Below are positions 38,183 through 47,928 of a stretch of 64,000 nucleotides of DNA, one piece after another (the stretch's first letter is position 1; each line of letters opens with the position of its first letter). Under the pieces are notes generated by a model. That model saw only the letters and a list, made by a program, of their open reading frames with translations, had not been told where the DNA came from and did no database searches. The position numbers and the translations under genes were made by a program. Origin of the DNA: Pseudoxanthomonas daejeonensis (GTDB taxonomy: Bacteria; Pseudomonadota; Gammaproteobacteria; Xanthomonadales; Xanthomonadaceae); contig NZ_PDWN01000010.1 in the NCBI RefSeq assembly GCF_010093205.1, positions 1 through 64,000 of the forward strand, read 5' to 3'.

Positions 38183-38739
38183 GCTGGCGTACCGGGCTGG
38201 GCGTCGTGCTGCTGGTCGCGGCCATCGTCAGCGGCTGGTCGGCCTGGCACATGCGCGAGCGCAGCGAGCCGGCGGCCGACACCGGGCAGCGCTCGGACTA
38301 CGTACTGCGCGATTTCGAACTGGTGATGCTGGGCAAGGACGGCGTCGAATCCGTGCGCCTGCGCGCGCCCGAACTGCAGCGCAGCCGCGAGGACGAGAGC
38401 CTGGCCATCGTCCAGCCGCTGTTCCTGATGCCGGGCGAGGATGGCGGCTGGCAGCTGGCCTCCGACCGGGGCTGGGTCGATGCCGAAGGCAGCGTGGCCA
38501 AGCTTGATGGCAACGTGAAAGGCGACAGCGCGCCGGGCAATCCGACGCCGACCACCTTCCGCACCGATCGCCTGGAACTGCTGCCGGACCAGCATCTGGC
38601 CCGCACCGACGACCGCGTCACCCTCACCCAGCCGGGTATCATGCAGACCGGCGTGGGCTTCCAGGCCAACCTGCAGACCCGGCAGTACCAGTTCCTTTCC
38701 CAGGTCAAGACCCGCTATGAACCTTCTCCGCGCCGCTAA
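38179..38739 (+). CDS. lptC: LPS export protein LptC
   Basis: Bitopic inner-membrane component of the Lpt bridge, 186 aa. One N-terminal helix (TGLGVVLLVAAIVSGWSAW) is followed by a periplasmic beta-jellyroll with YVLRDFELVMLGKDG and FRTDRLELLPDQHLARTDD. It hands LPS from LptBFG to LptA. It overlaps lptA by 23 nt. Confidence 0.93.
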   Translation: MSWRTGLGVVLLVAAIVSGWSAWHMRERSEPAADTGQRSDYVLRDFELVMLGKDGVESVRLRAPELQRSREDESLAIVQPLFLMPGEDGGWQLASDRGWVDAEGSVAKLDGNVKGDSAPGNPTPTTFRTDRLELLPDQHLARTDDRVTLTQPGIMQTGVGFQANLQTRQYQFLSQVKTRYEPSPRR

Positions 38740-39244
38740 CCTGCGGAACCTGCTGGCCTTCGCCATCCTGTCCGGCGCACTGCTGCCGTCGCTGGCGCTG
38801 GCGAAAACATCCGACCGCGACCAGCCGATGACGCTGGATTCGGATGCCTCTGACTGCAACCAGGCCGAGGCCAACAGCAAGTGCGTGTTCAGCGGTAATG
38901 TCGTGATCACCCAGGGCACCCTTGAAATCCGTGCGGATCGCGCGGAGATCGTCCGCCGTAACAGCGACATCGACCAGGTCGTGCTGACCGGCAAGCAGGC
39001 GACGATGAAGCAGCAGATGGACGACGGCACGATGATGAACGCCCGTGCCGACCGCATCGTCTTCGAGCCGAACAAGGACCTGCTGACCCTGACCGGCAAC
39101 TTCAAGATCGAGTCGCCGCGCGGCAGCAACAGCGGCCAGAAGATGGTCTACAACATGGGTACCGGACAGATGCAGAGCGGCGGCGACGGCACCCGCGTGC
39201 GCACGGTGATCCAGCCCAAGACCCCGGCCAAGGGGAGCAACTGA
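38717..39244 (+). CDS. lptA: LPS transport periplasmic protein LptA
   Basis: A 175-aa OstA-like periplasmic protein: signal [18 protein letters not shown], then [24 protein letters not shown] and [12 protein letters not shown]-type beta-jellyroll repeats. It forms the periplasmic LPS bridge. Its TGA overlaps the lptB ATG by one base. Confidence 0.94.
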   Translation: MNLLRAANLRNLLAFAILSGALLPSLALAKTSDRDQPMTLDSDASDCNQAEANSKCVFSGNVVITQGTLEIRADRAEIVRRNSDIDQVVLTGKQATMKQQMDDGTMMNARADRIVFEPNKDLLTLTGNFKIESPRGSNSGQKMVYNMGTGQMQSGGDGTRVRTVIQPKTPAKGSN

Positions 39245-39963
39245 TGCTGGTCGCCGAGGGCCTGCGCAAGCGCTACAAGCAGCGCGAAGTGGTGCGCGAG
39301 TTCGGGCTGAGCCTGGACGCCGGCGAAGTGGTCGGCCTGCTCGGCCCCAACGGTGCCGGCAAGACCACCTGCTTCTACATGATCGTGGGCCTGGTCGCCG
39401 CCGATGCGGGACGCATCGTGCTGGACGGCCGCGACATCACCGCCGAGCCGATGTACACCCGCGCCCGCCTGGGCGTGGGTTACCTGCCGCAGGAAGCGTC
39501 GGTGTTCCGCAAGCTCAGCGTGGCCGACAACCTGCGCCTGGTGCTGGAGCTGCGCGAGGACCTGGACAGCGACGGCATCGAGCGCGAGCTGTCCTCGCTG
39601 CTGGACGAACTTCAGATCGGCCATGTCGCCGACCAGCTCGGCGCCAGCCTCTCCGGCGGCGAGCGCCGGCGGTGCGAGATCGCCCGCGCGCTGGCCGCCA
39701 AGCCCAGGCTGATGCTGCTGGACGAACCCTTCGCCGGCGTCGACCCGATCTCGGTCGGCGAGATCCAGCGGATCGTCACCCACCTCAAGAACCGCGGCAT
39801 CGGCGTGCTCATCACCGACCACAACGTGCGCGAGACCTTGGGAATCTGCGACCGTGCGTATATCCTCGCTGAAGGAAGCGTTCTGGCGCAGGGGGCACCA
39901 GACGCACTGCTGGCGGATCCGGACGTGCGCCGGGTCTACCTCGGGGACACTTTCCGCCTCTAG
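39244..39963 (+). CDS. lptB: LPS export ABC ATPase LptB
   Basis: A 239-aa ABC ATPase that powers LPS extraction through LptFG. Walker A is GPNGAGKTT at 34-42, the signature is [15 protein letters not shown], and Walker B is [13 protein letters not shown]. The switch His lies in [11 protein letters not shown], and the C-terminal IYLGDTFRL-like end (VYLGDTFRL) is the LptB form. Confidence 0.97.
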   Translation: MLVAEGLRKRYKQREVVREFGLSLDAGEVVGLLGPNGAGKTTCFYMIVGLVAADAGRIVLDGRDITAEPMYTRARLGVGYLPQEASVFRKLSVADNLRLVLELREDLDSDGIERELSSLLDELQIGHVADQLGASLSGGERRRCEIARALAAKPRLMLLDEPFAGVDPISVGEIQRIVTHLKNRGIGVLITDHNVRETLGICDRAYILAEGSVLAQGAPDALLADPDVRRVYLGDTFRL

Positions 39964-40020
39964 GCTCCTGCAAGGAGCCGCCCCGGCCGGCAGTCCTGTT
40001 GCTCCATACCTGGCAGGGAC

Positions 40021-41466
40021 ATGAAGGCAAGGCTGCAGACATCGCTCGGACAACACCTGGTCATGACGCCGCAACTGCGTCAGGCCATCCGCCTGTTGCA
40101 GATGTCCACGCTCGAACTGCAGGCCGAAGTGGCCGAAGCGATCGAGACCAATCCGCTGCTGGAGTGGACCGAGGACGCACCCTACGATTCCCCGCCGGCC
40201 GCCGACGGCAAGTCGAATGACGCCCCGGCCGAAGCGACGGACAGCCGCAGCGAGGAAACCGGCCAGGACGACGGCGACTGGAGCCCCGAGGAAAGCGCCT
40301 GGGACGGGTCGAGCGGTGGCGGGGGCGGCGGGGGCAGCGACGATGACCGCGAGGATGCGGCCGAGCGCATGGCCGAACCGGAGAACCTGGCCGACCACCT
40401 CCTCTGGCAGCTGCACCTGTCGCCACTGTCCGATCGCGACCGGCGCATCGGCGCGGCGCTGATCGACGCGCTCGACGAAGACGGCTACCTGCGCGAACCG
40501 CTGTCGTCCATCGCCGAGACCCTGCTGCCGGAAGTCACCGCCGGCGAAGACGAGATCCTCACCGTGCTGCACCAGCTGCAGCGTTTCGACCCGGTCGGGA
40601 TCGGCGCGCGCAACCTGGGCGAATGCCTGCACCTGCAACTGGACGTCCTGCCCGAATGCACGCCCGGGCGCGAACTGGCCCTGCGCATCGTCGACGGCCC
40701 GCTGGAACGACTGCCGCGCAGCGGCATCGCCGGGATCGCGCAGGAACTGCGCAGTCCACCCGACCAGGTCGAGCAGGCCGTGCAACTGGTGCGCTCGCTC
40801 GATCCGCGGCCGGGCAAGCAGGTCGGCGAAGTGAACACGGACAGCTACGTCATTCCAGACTGCGTGGTCTGGCGCCAGCGCGGGATCTGGAAAGTCGCGC
40901 TCTCGCAGCAGGCGATGCCGCGCGTATCCATCCACCGCGGCTATGAACAGATGATCCGTCGTTGCGGCGAGAACGATGCCGGCTACCTGAAGACCCACCT
41001 GCAGGAAGCGCGCTGGCTGCTCAAGAGCCTGGAAGCGCGCGGCGAAACGTTGCTGAAAGTGATGCGCTGCCTGCTGCGCACGCAGTCCGGATTCCTCGAA
41101 TTCGGCGAGCAGGCGCTGCGCCCCCTCACCCTGCGCGAGATCGCCGGCGAAGTCGGGCTGCACGAATCCACCGTATCGCGCGCGATCGCGCGCAAGTACG
41201 TGCGCACGCCGCGCGGGACGTTGCCGCTGAAGGCGTTCTTCGCGTCCGGCATCGACACCGACGGCGGCGGCGAGGCGTCCAGTACCGCCATCCAGTCCAT
41301 GATCCGTCGTCTCATCGACGACGAGAACCCACGCAAGCCGCTGTCTGACGCCAAGCTGGCCGACCTGCTCAAGCAGTCGGGGATTCCGGTGGCGCGACGG
41401 ACCGTGGCGAAGTATCGTGAGGCCATGAACATTTCGGCTTCGCACGAGCGGGTCCGAATCGGTTGA
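40021..41466 (+). CDS. rpoN: RNA polymerase sigma-54 factor RpoN
   Basis: Sigma-54, 481 aa, for activator-dependent promoters. Region I is MKARLQTSLGQHLVMTPQLR then RLLQMSTLELQAEVAEAIET. An acidic, glycine-rich linker (GSSGGGGGGGSDDDRED) follows. The DNA-binding region reads LREIAGEVGLHESTVSRAIA, and the RpoN box is ARRTVAKYREAMNI near the C-terminus. It follows lptB, the standard gammaproteobacterial arrangement. Confidence 0.97.
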   Translation: MKARLQTSLGQHLVMTPQLRQAIRLLQMSTLELQAEVAEAIETNPLLEWTEDAPYDSPPAADGKSNDAPAEATDSRSEETGQDDGDWSPEESAWDGSSGGGGGGGSDDDREDAAERMAEPENLADHLLWQLHLSPLSDRDRRIGAALIDALDEDGYLREPLSSIAETLLPEVTAGEDEILTVLHQLQRFDPVGIGARNLGECLHLQLDVLPECTPGRELALRIVDGPLERLPRSGIAGIAQELRSPPDQVEQAVQLVRSLDPRPGKQVGEVNTDSYVIPDCVVWRQRGIWKVALSQQAMPRVSIHRGYEQMIRRCGENDAGYLKTHLQEARWLLKSLEARGETLLKVMRCLLRTQSGFLEFGEQALRPLTLREIAGEVGLHESTVSRAIARKYVRTPRGTLPLKAFFASGIDTDGGGEASSTAIQSMIRRLIDDENPRKPLSDAKLADLLKQSGIPVARRTVAKYREAMNISASHERVRIG

Positions 41467-41536
41467 GTCAGAACACCGACGGAATTCCCCGCCTGGGGCG
41501 GAGCCGCCAACGCGGCAACGACCAAGGAGGTTCATG

Positions 41537-41854
41537 ATGCGCATCGAAACGTACGGCCAGCAGATCGAGGTGACCCCGGCCCTGCGCGAGTATGTCGAGA
41601 GCAAGCTGCAACGCCTCGACCGACATTTCGACCAGCCCATCGAGGTCCGCGTCCAGCTCGGACTGCGCAAGCCGGCCCACCACGCCGCCGCCGACCTGAT
41701 CGTGCCAGGCAAGACCGTCCATGCCGAGGCCGATGGCGAGAACATGTACGCCGCCATCGACGTGCTGGTCGACAAGCTGGACCGGCTGATCCTGAAGCAC
41801 AAGGAAAAGCAGCACGACCACCATGCCACGCGCGTGACCACCGACGTGCTCTGA
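41537..41854 (+). CDS. hpf: ribosome hibernation-promoting factor HPF (short form)
   Basis: A 105-aa YfiA/HPF protein: [60 protein letters not shown]. The strong AGGAGG at 41525-41530 is six bases from ATG 41537 and only three from ATG 41534, so 41537 is preferred. It dimerises or inactivates ribosomes in stationary phase. A 24-nt palindrome follows. Confidence 0.94.
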   Translation: MRIETYGQQIEVTPALREYVESKLQRLDRHFDQPIEVRVQLGLRKPAHHAAADLIVPGKTVHAEADGENMYAAIDVLVDKLDRLILKHKEKQHDHHATRVTTDVL

Positions 41855-41865
41855 CGCCCTCGGCG

Positions 41866-41889
41866 GCCGGCGGCGCGCGCGCCGCCGGC
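41866..41889. terminator. 24-nt perfect palindrome between hpf and hprK
   Basis: GCCGGCGGCGCG and its exact complement are joined at the centre. A second short hairpin GCCC-GTTTT-GGGC follows. It probably separates the kdsD-to-hpf transcript from hprK; GACAAT at 41910-41915 is a possible -10 for hprK. Confidence 0.55.
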
Positions 41890-41945
41890 ACGCGCCGCCC
41901 GTTTTGGGCGACAATCGTGCGACCCCATCGAAGAGGCCGGGCTGC

Positions 41946-42899
41946 ATGAGGAACGCGAGCATCACCGCGCGCGAGCTGTTCGACCAGCAGCAGGAGAAAC
42001 TCGTCCTGCGCTGGGTGGCCGGGCAGAAGGGCGAGAAGCGCGGCATCGAATCGGGCGACACCAACGCGCGCCGCCCCTCGCTGGCCGGCTACCTCAATGC
42101 CGTCTATCCGAACAAGGTCCAGATCCTGGGCAGCGAGGAACTGGCCTGGCTCGACTCGCTGGATGCGCGGCTGCGCTGGGAGACGATCGAGAAGATCATC
42201 CAGTTCCGCCCGCTGGCGCTGGTTATCAGCAAGAACCAGTCGTGCCCCGAAGACCTGCGCACCGCCGCGGAGGAAAGCGACACCCCCCTGTGGATCTCGC
42301 CCAAGCGCGGCCACGAACTCCTCAACCACCTCTCCTACCACCTCGCCCGCACGCTCGCGCCGCGGGTGACGCTGCACGGGGTGTTCATGGAGATCTATTC
42401 GATCGGCGTGCTGATCACCGGCGAGGCGGGGTCGGGCAAGAGCGAGCTGGCGCTGGAACTGCTCAGCCGCGGCCACCGCCTGGTCGCCGACGACGCGCCG
42501 GAGTTCACCCAGATCGCGCCGGACGTGCTCGACGGCACCTGCCCGGAACTGCTGCAGGACCTGCTGGAGGTGCGCGGCCTGGGCGTGCTCAACGTGCGCG
42601 AGATGTTCGGCGACACCGCGGTGAAGAAGAACAAGTACCTGCGCCTGATCGTGCACCTGACCCGGCCGATGACCGAGCCCAATCCCCATGGATACGAGCG
42701 CCTGACCGGCGATTCGGGCACCCGCCACGTGCTGGACCTGGACGTGCCGCTGATCACCCTGCCGGTGATGCCCGGCCGCAACCTGGCCGTGCTGACCGAA
42801 GCGGCCACGCGCCTGCACATCCTGCGCACCAAGGGCATCGACCCGGCGGCGATGTTCATCGCCCGGCACAGCAACCTGCTGGAGCGGCGCGGGACATGA
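41946..42899 (+). CDS. hprK: HPr kinase/phosphorylase HprK
   Basis: Bifunctional kinase/phosphorylase acting on Ser46 of HPr, 317 aa from ATG 41946. Walker A is GEAGSGKS at 159-166. [12 protein letters not shown] and the HprK signature [16 protein letters not shown] from 207 are intact. It occupies the place where enterobacteria have ptsN, between hpf and rapZ. HPr here keeps Ser46, so the pair should be functional. It overlaps rapZ by 4 nt (ATGA). Confidence 0.95.
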   Translation: MRNASITARELFDQQQEKLVLRWVAGQKGEKRGIESGDTNARRPSLAGYLNAVYPNKVQILGSEELAWLDSLDARLRWETIEKIIQFRPLALVISKNQSCPEDLRTAAEESDTPLWISPKRGHELLNHLSYHLARTLAPRVTLHGVFMEIYSIGVLITGEAGSGKSELALELLSRGHRLVADDAPEFTQIAPDVLDGTCPELLQDLLEVRGLGVLNVREMFGDTAVKKNKYLRLIVHLTRPMTEPNPHGYERLTGDSGTRHVLDLDVPLITLPVMPGRNLAVLTEAATRLHILRTKGIDPAAMFIARHSNLLERRGT

Positions 42900-43771
42900 G
42901 CGCCGTGCCGCCGAGCCTGGTCATCGTCAGCGGCCTGTCCGGCTCGGGCAAGTCGGTGGCGCTGAAGACCTTCGAGGACCTGGACTACTACTGCGTGGAC
43001 AACCTGCCGGTGGAACTGCTGCCGGCCTTCGTGCGCAGCATGGTCCGCGACGACGCCGGGTTGCCGCAGCGCCTGGCCGTGGGCATCGACGTGCGCAGCC
43101 GCAACAGCGACCTGAGCCGGCTGGCCGAATGGCGGGTGACCGCCGACGCCCTCGGCGTGGGTGCCCGCCTGGTCTACTTCGAGGCCAGCGACGAGGTCCT
43201 GCTCCGGCGTTTCGCCGACACCCGCCGCCGGCATCCGCTCACCCGCCTGGGCCTGTCGCTGCCGGAAGCGCTGGCGCGCGAGCGCGAACTGACCCGGCCG
43301 CTGCGCGAGGAGGCCGATGCGGTCATCGACACCAGCCAGCTCAACGTGCACCAGCTGCGGCGCCAGGTCATCACCGGTTTCGCCCTGGAACACACTCCGG
43401 GCCTCTCGCTGCTGTTCGAATCCTTCGCCTACCGGCATGGCGTCCCCGAAGAAGCCGACTTCGTGTTCGACGCCAGGGTCCTGCCCAATCCGCACTGGGA
43501 CCCGGAGCTGCGGCCACTGACCGGTCGCGATCCCCGGGTCCGGGACTACCTGGACGCCCAGCCGGACGTGGACGCCTACGTCGCCCAGGTCGCCGGCTTC
43601 CTGGACACCTGGCTGCCGCGCCTGCGCAACGAAACCCGCGCGTACGTGACGGTCGCCTTCGGCTGCACCGGCGGCAAGCACCGCTCGGTCTACCTGGCAG
43701 AGCGCCTGGCCGCCCATGCCCGGGGCCAGGGCTGGGAAGAAGTGGCGACCTACCACCGCGAGCAGGACTGA
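42896..43771 (+). CDS. rapZ: RNase adapter RapZ (nucleotide-binding protein)
   Basis: A 291-aa P-loop protein with GLSGSGKS at 13-20, [16 protein letters not shown], and the C-terminal RNA and metabolite-binding part [37 protein letters not shown] and [20 protein letters not shown]. In E. coli it directs RNase E to GlmZ and senses glucosamine-6-P. Here it links cell-wall precursor control to the PTS cluster. Confidence 0.95.
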   Translation: MSAVPPSLVIVSGLSGSGKSVALKTFEDLDYYCVDNLPVELLPAFVRSMVRDDAGLPQRLAVGIDVRSRNSDLSRLAEWRVTADALGVGARLVYFEASDEVLLRRFADTRRRHPLTRLGLSLPEALARERELTRPLREEADAVIDTSQLNVHQLRRQVITGFALEHTPGLSLLFESFAYRHGVPEEADFVFDARVLPNPHWDPELRPLTGRDPRVRDYLDAQPDVDAYVAQVAGFLDTWLPRLRNETRAYVTVAFGCTGGKHRSVYLAERLAAHARGQGWEEVATYHREQD

Positions 43772-43884
43772 CCCCGGCCCCGGGCCCGCCGGAACCCGGC
43801 CATTCCGCAACCGCCCCTCGGCGGGACGCTCAAACCCGGCCGACCCCGCTTACGGCGGACATAGCGCTCTGTTAACTTTCCGCC

Positions 43885-44277
43885 ATGGCCTGTGGCATTC
43901 TCCTGATCACCCACCCTGGCGTCGGCAGCGCGGTACTGGCGGTCGCGACCACCCTGCTGCGCAACCTGCCGCTGCGGACGGAGGCTTTCGAGGTTCCGTT
44001 CGATGCCGACCTGGAGCAGTTGCTCCCGGCCGCCTCGGCGGCGCTGCGCCGGGTCGACGACGGGGATGGCGTGCTGGTGCTGACCGACCTGTACGGCGCC
44101 AGCCCGAGCAACCTGGCCGCGAAAGTGGCCAGGCTGGGCACGCCGGTACGGCGTGTGGCGGCGCTGAGCCTGCCGATGCTGCTGCGGGTCATGAACTATC
44201 CGGAACAGGGACTGGACCACCTGCCTGCCACCGCGGCGGCAGGCACGCGCAATGGAGCGATCATCGACGATGCTTGA
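43885..44277 (+). CDS. PTS EIIA protein, mannose family
   Basis: A 130-aa EIIA-Man-type protein. His10 in LLITHPGVG is the phosphorylation site, and VLTDLYGASPSNLAAKVA is the fold core. No EIIB, EIIC or EIID follows, so it is regulatory rather than part of a sugar porter. It overlaps ptsH by 8 nt. Confidence 0.9.
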   Translation: MACGILLITHPGVGSAVLAVATTLLRNLPLRTEAFEVPFDADLEQLLPAASAALRRVDDGDGVLVLTDLYGASPSNLAAKVARLGTPVRRVAALSLPMLLRVMNYPEQGLDHLPATAAAGTRNGAIIDDA

Positions 44278-44539
44278 ACGTGAACTCACCGTCTCTAACC
44301 GCCTGGGCCTGCATGCCCGGGCCACCGCCAAGCTGGTGCAGGAACTGGCGCCGTTCCGCTGCGCCGTGACCCTGCAGGCGAAGGGTCGCGAGGTCAACGC
44401 CAAGAGCATCATGGGCGTGATGCTGCTGGCTGCCGGCCAGGGCACCCCGATCACCGTGCGCACCGACGGCGTGGACGAAACCGCCGCCATGGACGCGATC
44501 GCCTCGCTGTTCGAACGACGCTTCGACGAGGACGCGTGA
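44270..44539 (+). CDS. ptsH: phosphocarrier protein HPr
   Basis: HPr, 89 aa from ATG 44270. That start puts the catalytic His15 (NRLGLHARAT) and regulatory Ser46 (AKSIMGVMLLAAGQG) at their canonical numbers. It receives phosphate from EI and is phosphorylated on Ser46 by HprK. Confidence 0.96.
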   Translation: MLERELTVSNRLGLHARATAKLVQELAPFRCAVTLQAKGREVNAKSIMGVMLLAAGQGTPITVRTDGVDETAAMDAIASLFERRFDEDA

Positions 44540-44618
44540 CCATGCGCTCGCCGGGCCGTCACGCTCGGCTGCGTCCTGCCGCCACGCGCGCATGCGCGGC
44601 GCTTCCGGTGGTCCACCG

Positions 44619-46337
44619 GTGAGGCACGCCTTCGCCGGCCACGGCGCTTCCCGGGGCCTGGCCCTGGGGCGCGCCCGCGTCCGCCTGCCGCATGCGCTGG
44701 AGATCGGCGAGCAGCACGTCCGCGCCTCCGGGATCGAAGCCGAGGTCGCGCGCCTGCAGGCGGCGATCGAAGCCGCGCGCACGGAGATGCGCGCACTGCG
44801 CGAGAAGCTGCAGGGCGCACTGTCGAAGGAAGCGATCGAGTTCATCGACCTGCATGCACTGCTGCTCGACGACCCTGAACTGGTCAACGCACTCGAGGGC
44901 CTGATCCGCCAGGAACGCTATTCCGCCGGCTACGCGCTGCGTGCCCAGCGCGACCGCCTGGCCGCGGTGTTCGAGCGGATGGACGATCCGTACCTGCGCA
45001 GCCGGCTCGACGACCTGGACCACATCATCGGCCGGATCAACGCGCACCTGCACCGCCGCGAGCCGTTGCCACGCGGCACCGCCGGCGAAGTGCTGGTCTG
45101 CGACAACGTAGCCCCGTCGGAGCTGGCCCAGCTGCAGGCCCAGGGCGTGGTCGCGATCGTTTCCGCGGCCGGCAGCCCGCTCTCGCACAGCGCGATCCTG
45201 GCGCGCAGCCTGCACCTGCCGCTGGTGGTCGGCGCCGCCGAGACCCTGCAGCGGGTCAACGATGGCGAAGTGGTGATGGTGGATGGCGAGACCGGCGAGG
45301 TCGTGATCGACCCCGACGCCGCCGACCTGCGCCGCTACCACCAGCGCGAGCAGCAGGACGCGCGCGAACGGCGCGACCTGGAACGCCTGCGCCGCAAGCC
45401 GACCCGGACCATCGACGGCGTCGACGTCGCGTTGCACGCCAATGCCGAGTCGCGCGAAGACGTCGCCCGCGCGCACGCACTGGGGGCAGCCGGCGTCGGC
45501 CTGTTCCGCACCGAGTTCCTGTTCCTGCAGCGCACCGAGCTGCCCGACGAGGACGAGCAGTTCCAGGTCTACCGCGACGCGGTGCTGGGCATGAGCGGCC
45601 GGCCGGTCACGTTCCGGACCCTGGACCTGGGCGCCGACAAGGCCGACCGCACCGGGCTGGCCCTGGAGAACGAGGACAACCCCGCGCTGGGCGTGCGCGG
45701 CGTGCGCCTGTCTTTGCTGTACGACCGCGTGTTCGACACCCAGCTGCGCGCCATCGTGCGCGCCGCCGCGTATGGCCCGGTCCGCGTGCTCGTGCCCATG
45801 GTCAGCTGCCGCGAGGAAGTGCTGCTGGTCCGCCGCCGGCTGCGACGCGCGGTCGCCGTGGTGAAACGGCGCGGCGTGGCGGTGGAGATGCTTCCCCTCG
45901 GCGCGATGATCGAAGTGCCCGCCGCGGCGATCGGCGTGTACGGCCTGACCGACGTCGTCGATTTCATGTCGGTCGGCACCAATGACCTGGTCCAGTACCT
46001 GTTGGCCGTGGACCGCAACAACGATGCCCTGGGCGACCTCTACTCGCCCCTGCATCCTGGCGTGCTCCGCCTGCTCGCGCACGTCATCGGCGCCGGCGAA
46101 GCGACCGGGACGCCGGTGGCGGTCTGCGGCGAAATGGCGGGCGATTCGCGACTGGCGCCGTTGCTGCTCGCGCTCGGGCTCAAGGAGTTCAGCCTGCATC
46201 CGTCCCACCTGCTGGAACTGCGGCGCACGATCCGCGACTGCCGGCATGCCGACCTGCGTGCGCGCGCAGGCAAGCTGCTCGAAGCGCGCGACCGCGGCGC
46301 GATCGAACGCTGGCTGCAGGCGGCCTCGGCACCCTAG
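44619..46337 (+). CDS. ptsI: PTS enzyme I (phosphoenolpyruvate-protein phosphotransferase)
   Basis: PEP-dependent EI, 572 aa from GTG 44619. This is the usual length, and HAFAGHGASRGLALG fits the family N-terminus; ATG 44592 would add nine poor residues. The active His190 lies in SAAGSPLSHSAILAR. The PEP domain has GLFRTEFLFL, DLGADKAD, SVGTNDLVQYLLAVDRNN and the catalytic Cys in VAVCGEMAGD. It completes an EI-HPr-EIIA phosphorelay. Confidence 0.95.
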   Translation: MRHAFAGHGASRGLALGRARVRLPHALEIGEQHVRASGIEAEVARLQAAIEAARTEMRALREKLQGALSKEAIEFIDLHALLLDDPELVNALEGLIRQERYSAGYALRAQRDRLAAVFERMDDPYLRSRLDDLDHIIGRINAHLHRREPLPRGTAGEVLVCDNVAPSELAQLQAQGVVAIVSAAGSPLSHSAILARSLHLPLVVGAAETLQRVNDGEVVMVDGETGEVVIDPDAADLRRYHQREQQDARERRDLERLRRKPTRTIDGVDVALHANAESREDVARAHALGAAGVGLFRTEFLFLQRTELPDEDEQFQVYRDAVLGMSGRPVTFRTLDLGADKADRTGLALENEDNPALGVRGVRLSLLYDRVFDTQLRAIVRAAAYGPVRVLVPMVSCREEVLLVRRRLRRAVAVVKRRGVAVEMLPLGAMIEVPAAAIGVYGLTDVVDFMSVGTNDLVQYLLAVDRNNDALGDLYSPLHPGVLRLLAHVIGAGEATGTPVAVCGEMAGDSRLAPLLLALGLKEFSLHPSHLLELRRTIRDCRHADLRARAGKLLEARDRGAIERWLQAASAP

Positions 46338-46561
46338 GCGTCCGTTGGCGGACCGGCAGTGGACGGGCCGGGGCGCGTGCGGCGGTCCGGGCCTGGAATC
46401 TGCGCTCCGGCCCGCCCCGGTCTCCCGTGAATGCCTCGCCGGGCAGGCGCATGAGTCCGCCGGTGTATACCAATGCAAGACGGGCGGGCGATAATGCCGC
46501 GATGAACGCCTGACCCGCCGCGCGCCTCTGCCGCGGCACCTGCCCGCCACCGGAGCCGCGC

Positions 46562-47923
46562 ATGGCCGAAGCCGTCCGCCACGACAAGACCGCGCGCCAG
46601 CTGCGCCTGCTGTCCGATGCGCTGGACAGCGGTCGGCTCGGGCCGGTTCGGCGGCTCGTCAACACCCTTGCGCCGGCCGAGATCGGCAACCTGCTCGAGT
46701 CCTTGCCGCCGGGCAAGCGCGAGGTGGTGTGGGGCCTGGTCGATGCCGAAGACGACGGCGAGGTGCTGCTGCACGTCGGCGACGAGGTGCGCGAAAGCCT
46801 GATCGCGGACATGGACCCGGACGAACTGGTCGCCGCGGTCGAAGACCTGGACATCGACGACCTCGCCGACCTGGTCGAGGACCTGCCGGACACGGTCATC
46901 GACGAAGTCCTCAAGTCGATGGACCGCGAGAACCGCGAGCGGCTCGAGCAGGTGCTGTCGTACCCGGAGGACAGCGCCGGCCGACTGATGAACCCGGACG
47001 TGGTCACCGTGCGCGCCGACGTCAACGTCGACGTTGTCCTGCGCTACCTGCGCCTGCGCGGCGAGCTGCCCGACCACACCGACCACCTGTACGTGGTCAG
47101 CCGCCGCCACCAGTACCTGGGCCGCGTCTCGCTGGCGTCGCTGGTCACGCACGAGGATTCCACCCCGATCAACCGCCTGATCGACGACGAGCAGCCGGCC
47201 ATCGACGTGGGCGAGAGCTCGCAGGAAGTGGCGCGCCAGTTCTCCGACCACGACTGGGTCTCCGCACCGGTGGTGGACGACAACAACATCCTGCTCGGTC
47301 GTATCACCATCGATGACGTGGTCGACATCATCCGCGAACAGGCCGAGCACCAGGCCATGGGCGCGGCCGGCCTGGACGAGGACGAAGACCTGTTCTCGCC
47401 GGTGAAGCGCGCCGTGCGCGGCCGCGTGGTCTGGCTGGGGATCAACCTGTTCACCGCGTTCCTGGCGGCCAGCGTGATCGGCCAGTACGAGGTGACGCTG
47501 CAGAAGATCGTCGCCCTGGCCGTGCTGATGCCGATCGTGGCCGGCATCGGTGGCAATGCCGCGGTGCAGGTGCTGACCCTGATGGTGCGTGGCCTGGCGC
47601 TGGGCCAGGTCGGCGCCAGCAATGCCCGGATCCTGTGGTGGAAGGAGATCCGGGTGGCGCTGATCAATGGCGTGCTGATCGGCGGCATCGTCGGCGTGAT
47701 CGCCTTCTTCTGGTTCCGCAGCCCGCTGCTGTCGCTGGTGATCGCGATGGCGCTGGTGCTGAATTTCTGCGCCGCCGCCACCGCCGGCGTGCTGCTGCCG
47801 CTGCTGCTCAAGCGGATGAACATCGATCCGGCCGTGGCCGGTACGGTGGTGGTGACCGCGGTCACCGACGTGATGGGCTTCTTCTGCTTCCTCGGCCTGG
47901 CCACGCTGATCCTGCTGCACTGA
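46562..47923 (+). CDS. mgtE: magnesium transporter MgtE
   Basis: A 453-aa Mg2+ channel: N-terminal helical superfamily domain (AEIGNLLESLPPGKREVVWG), two CBS domains (PEDSAGRLMNPDVVTVRAD, VSAPVVDDNNILLGRITIDD), then five C-terminal membrane helices including MPIVAGIGGNAAVQ, the ion-pathway signature, and PAVAGTVVVTAVTDVMGF. The CBS domains gate it by cytosolic Mg2+. The 224-nt upstream gap has no recognised riboswitch; GATAAT at 46490 is a possible -10. Confidence 0.96.
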   Translation: MAEAVRHDKTARQLRLLSDALDSGRLGPVRRLVNTLAPAEIGNLLESLPPGKREVVWGLVDAEDDGEVLLHVGDEVRESLIADMDPDELVAAVEDLDIDDLADLVEDLPDTVIDEVLKSMDRENRERLEQVLSYPEDSAGRLMNPDVVTVRADVNVDVVLRYLRLRGELPDHTDHLYVVSRRHQYLGRVSLASLVTHEDSTPINRLIDDEQPAIDVGESSQEVARQFSDHDWVSAPVVDDNNILLGRITIDDVVDIIREQAEHQAMGAAGLDEDEDLFSPVKRAVRGRVVWLGINLFTAFLAASVIGQYEVTLQKIVALAVLMPIVAGIGGNAAVQVLTLMVRGLALGQVGASNARILWWKEIRVALINGVLIGGIVGVIAFFWFRSPLLSLVIAMALVLNFCAAATAGVLLPLLLKRMNIDPAVAGTVVVTAVTDVMGFFCFLGLATLILLH

Positions 47924-47928
47924 GCCCC

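Noticed and set aside
39148-41928. 926-codon minus-strand frame over lptB, rpoN and hpf
   Set aside because: It is antisense to three canonical genes and has shadow composition.
46338-46561. Mg2+ riboswitch upstream of mgtE
   Set aside because: The leader from the GATAAT candidate is only about 60 nt and lacks the conserved helices of M-box RNA.
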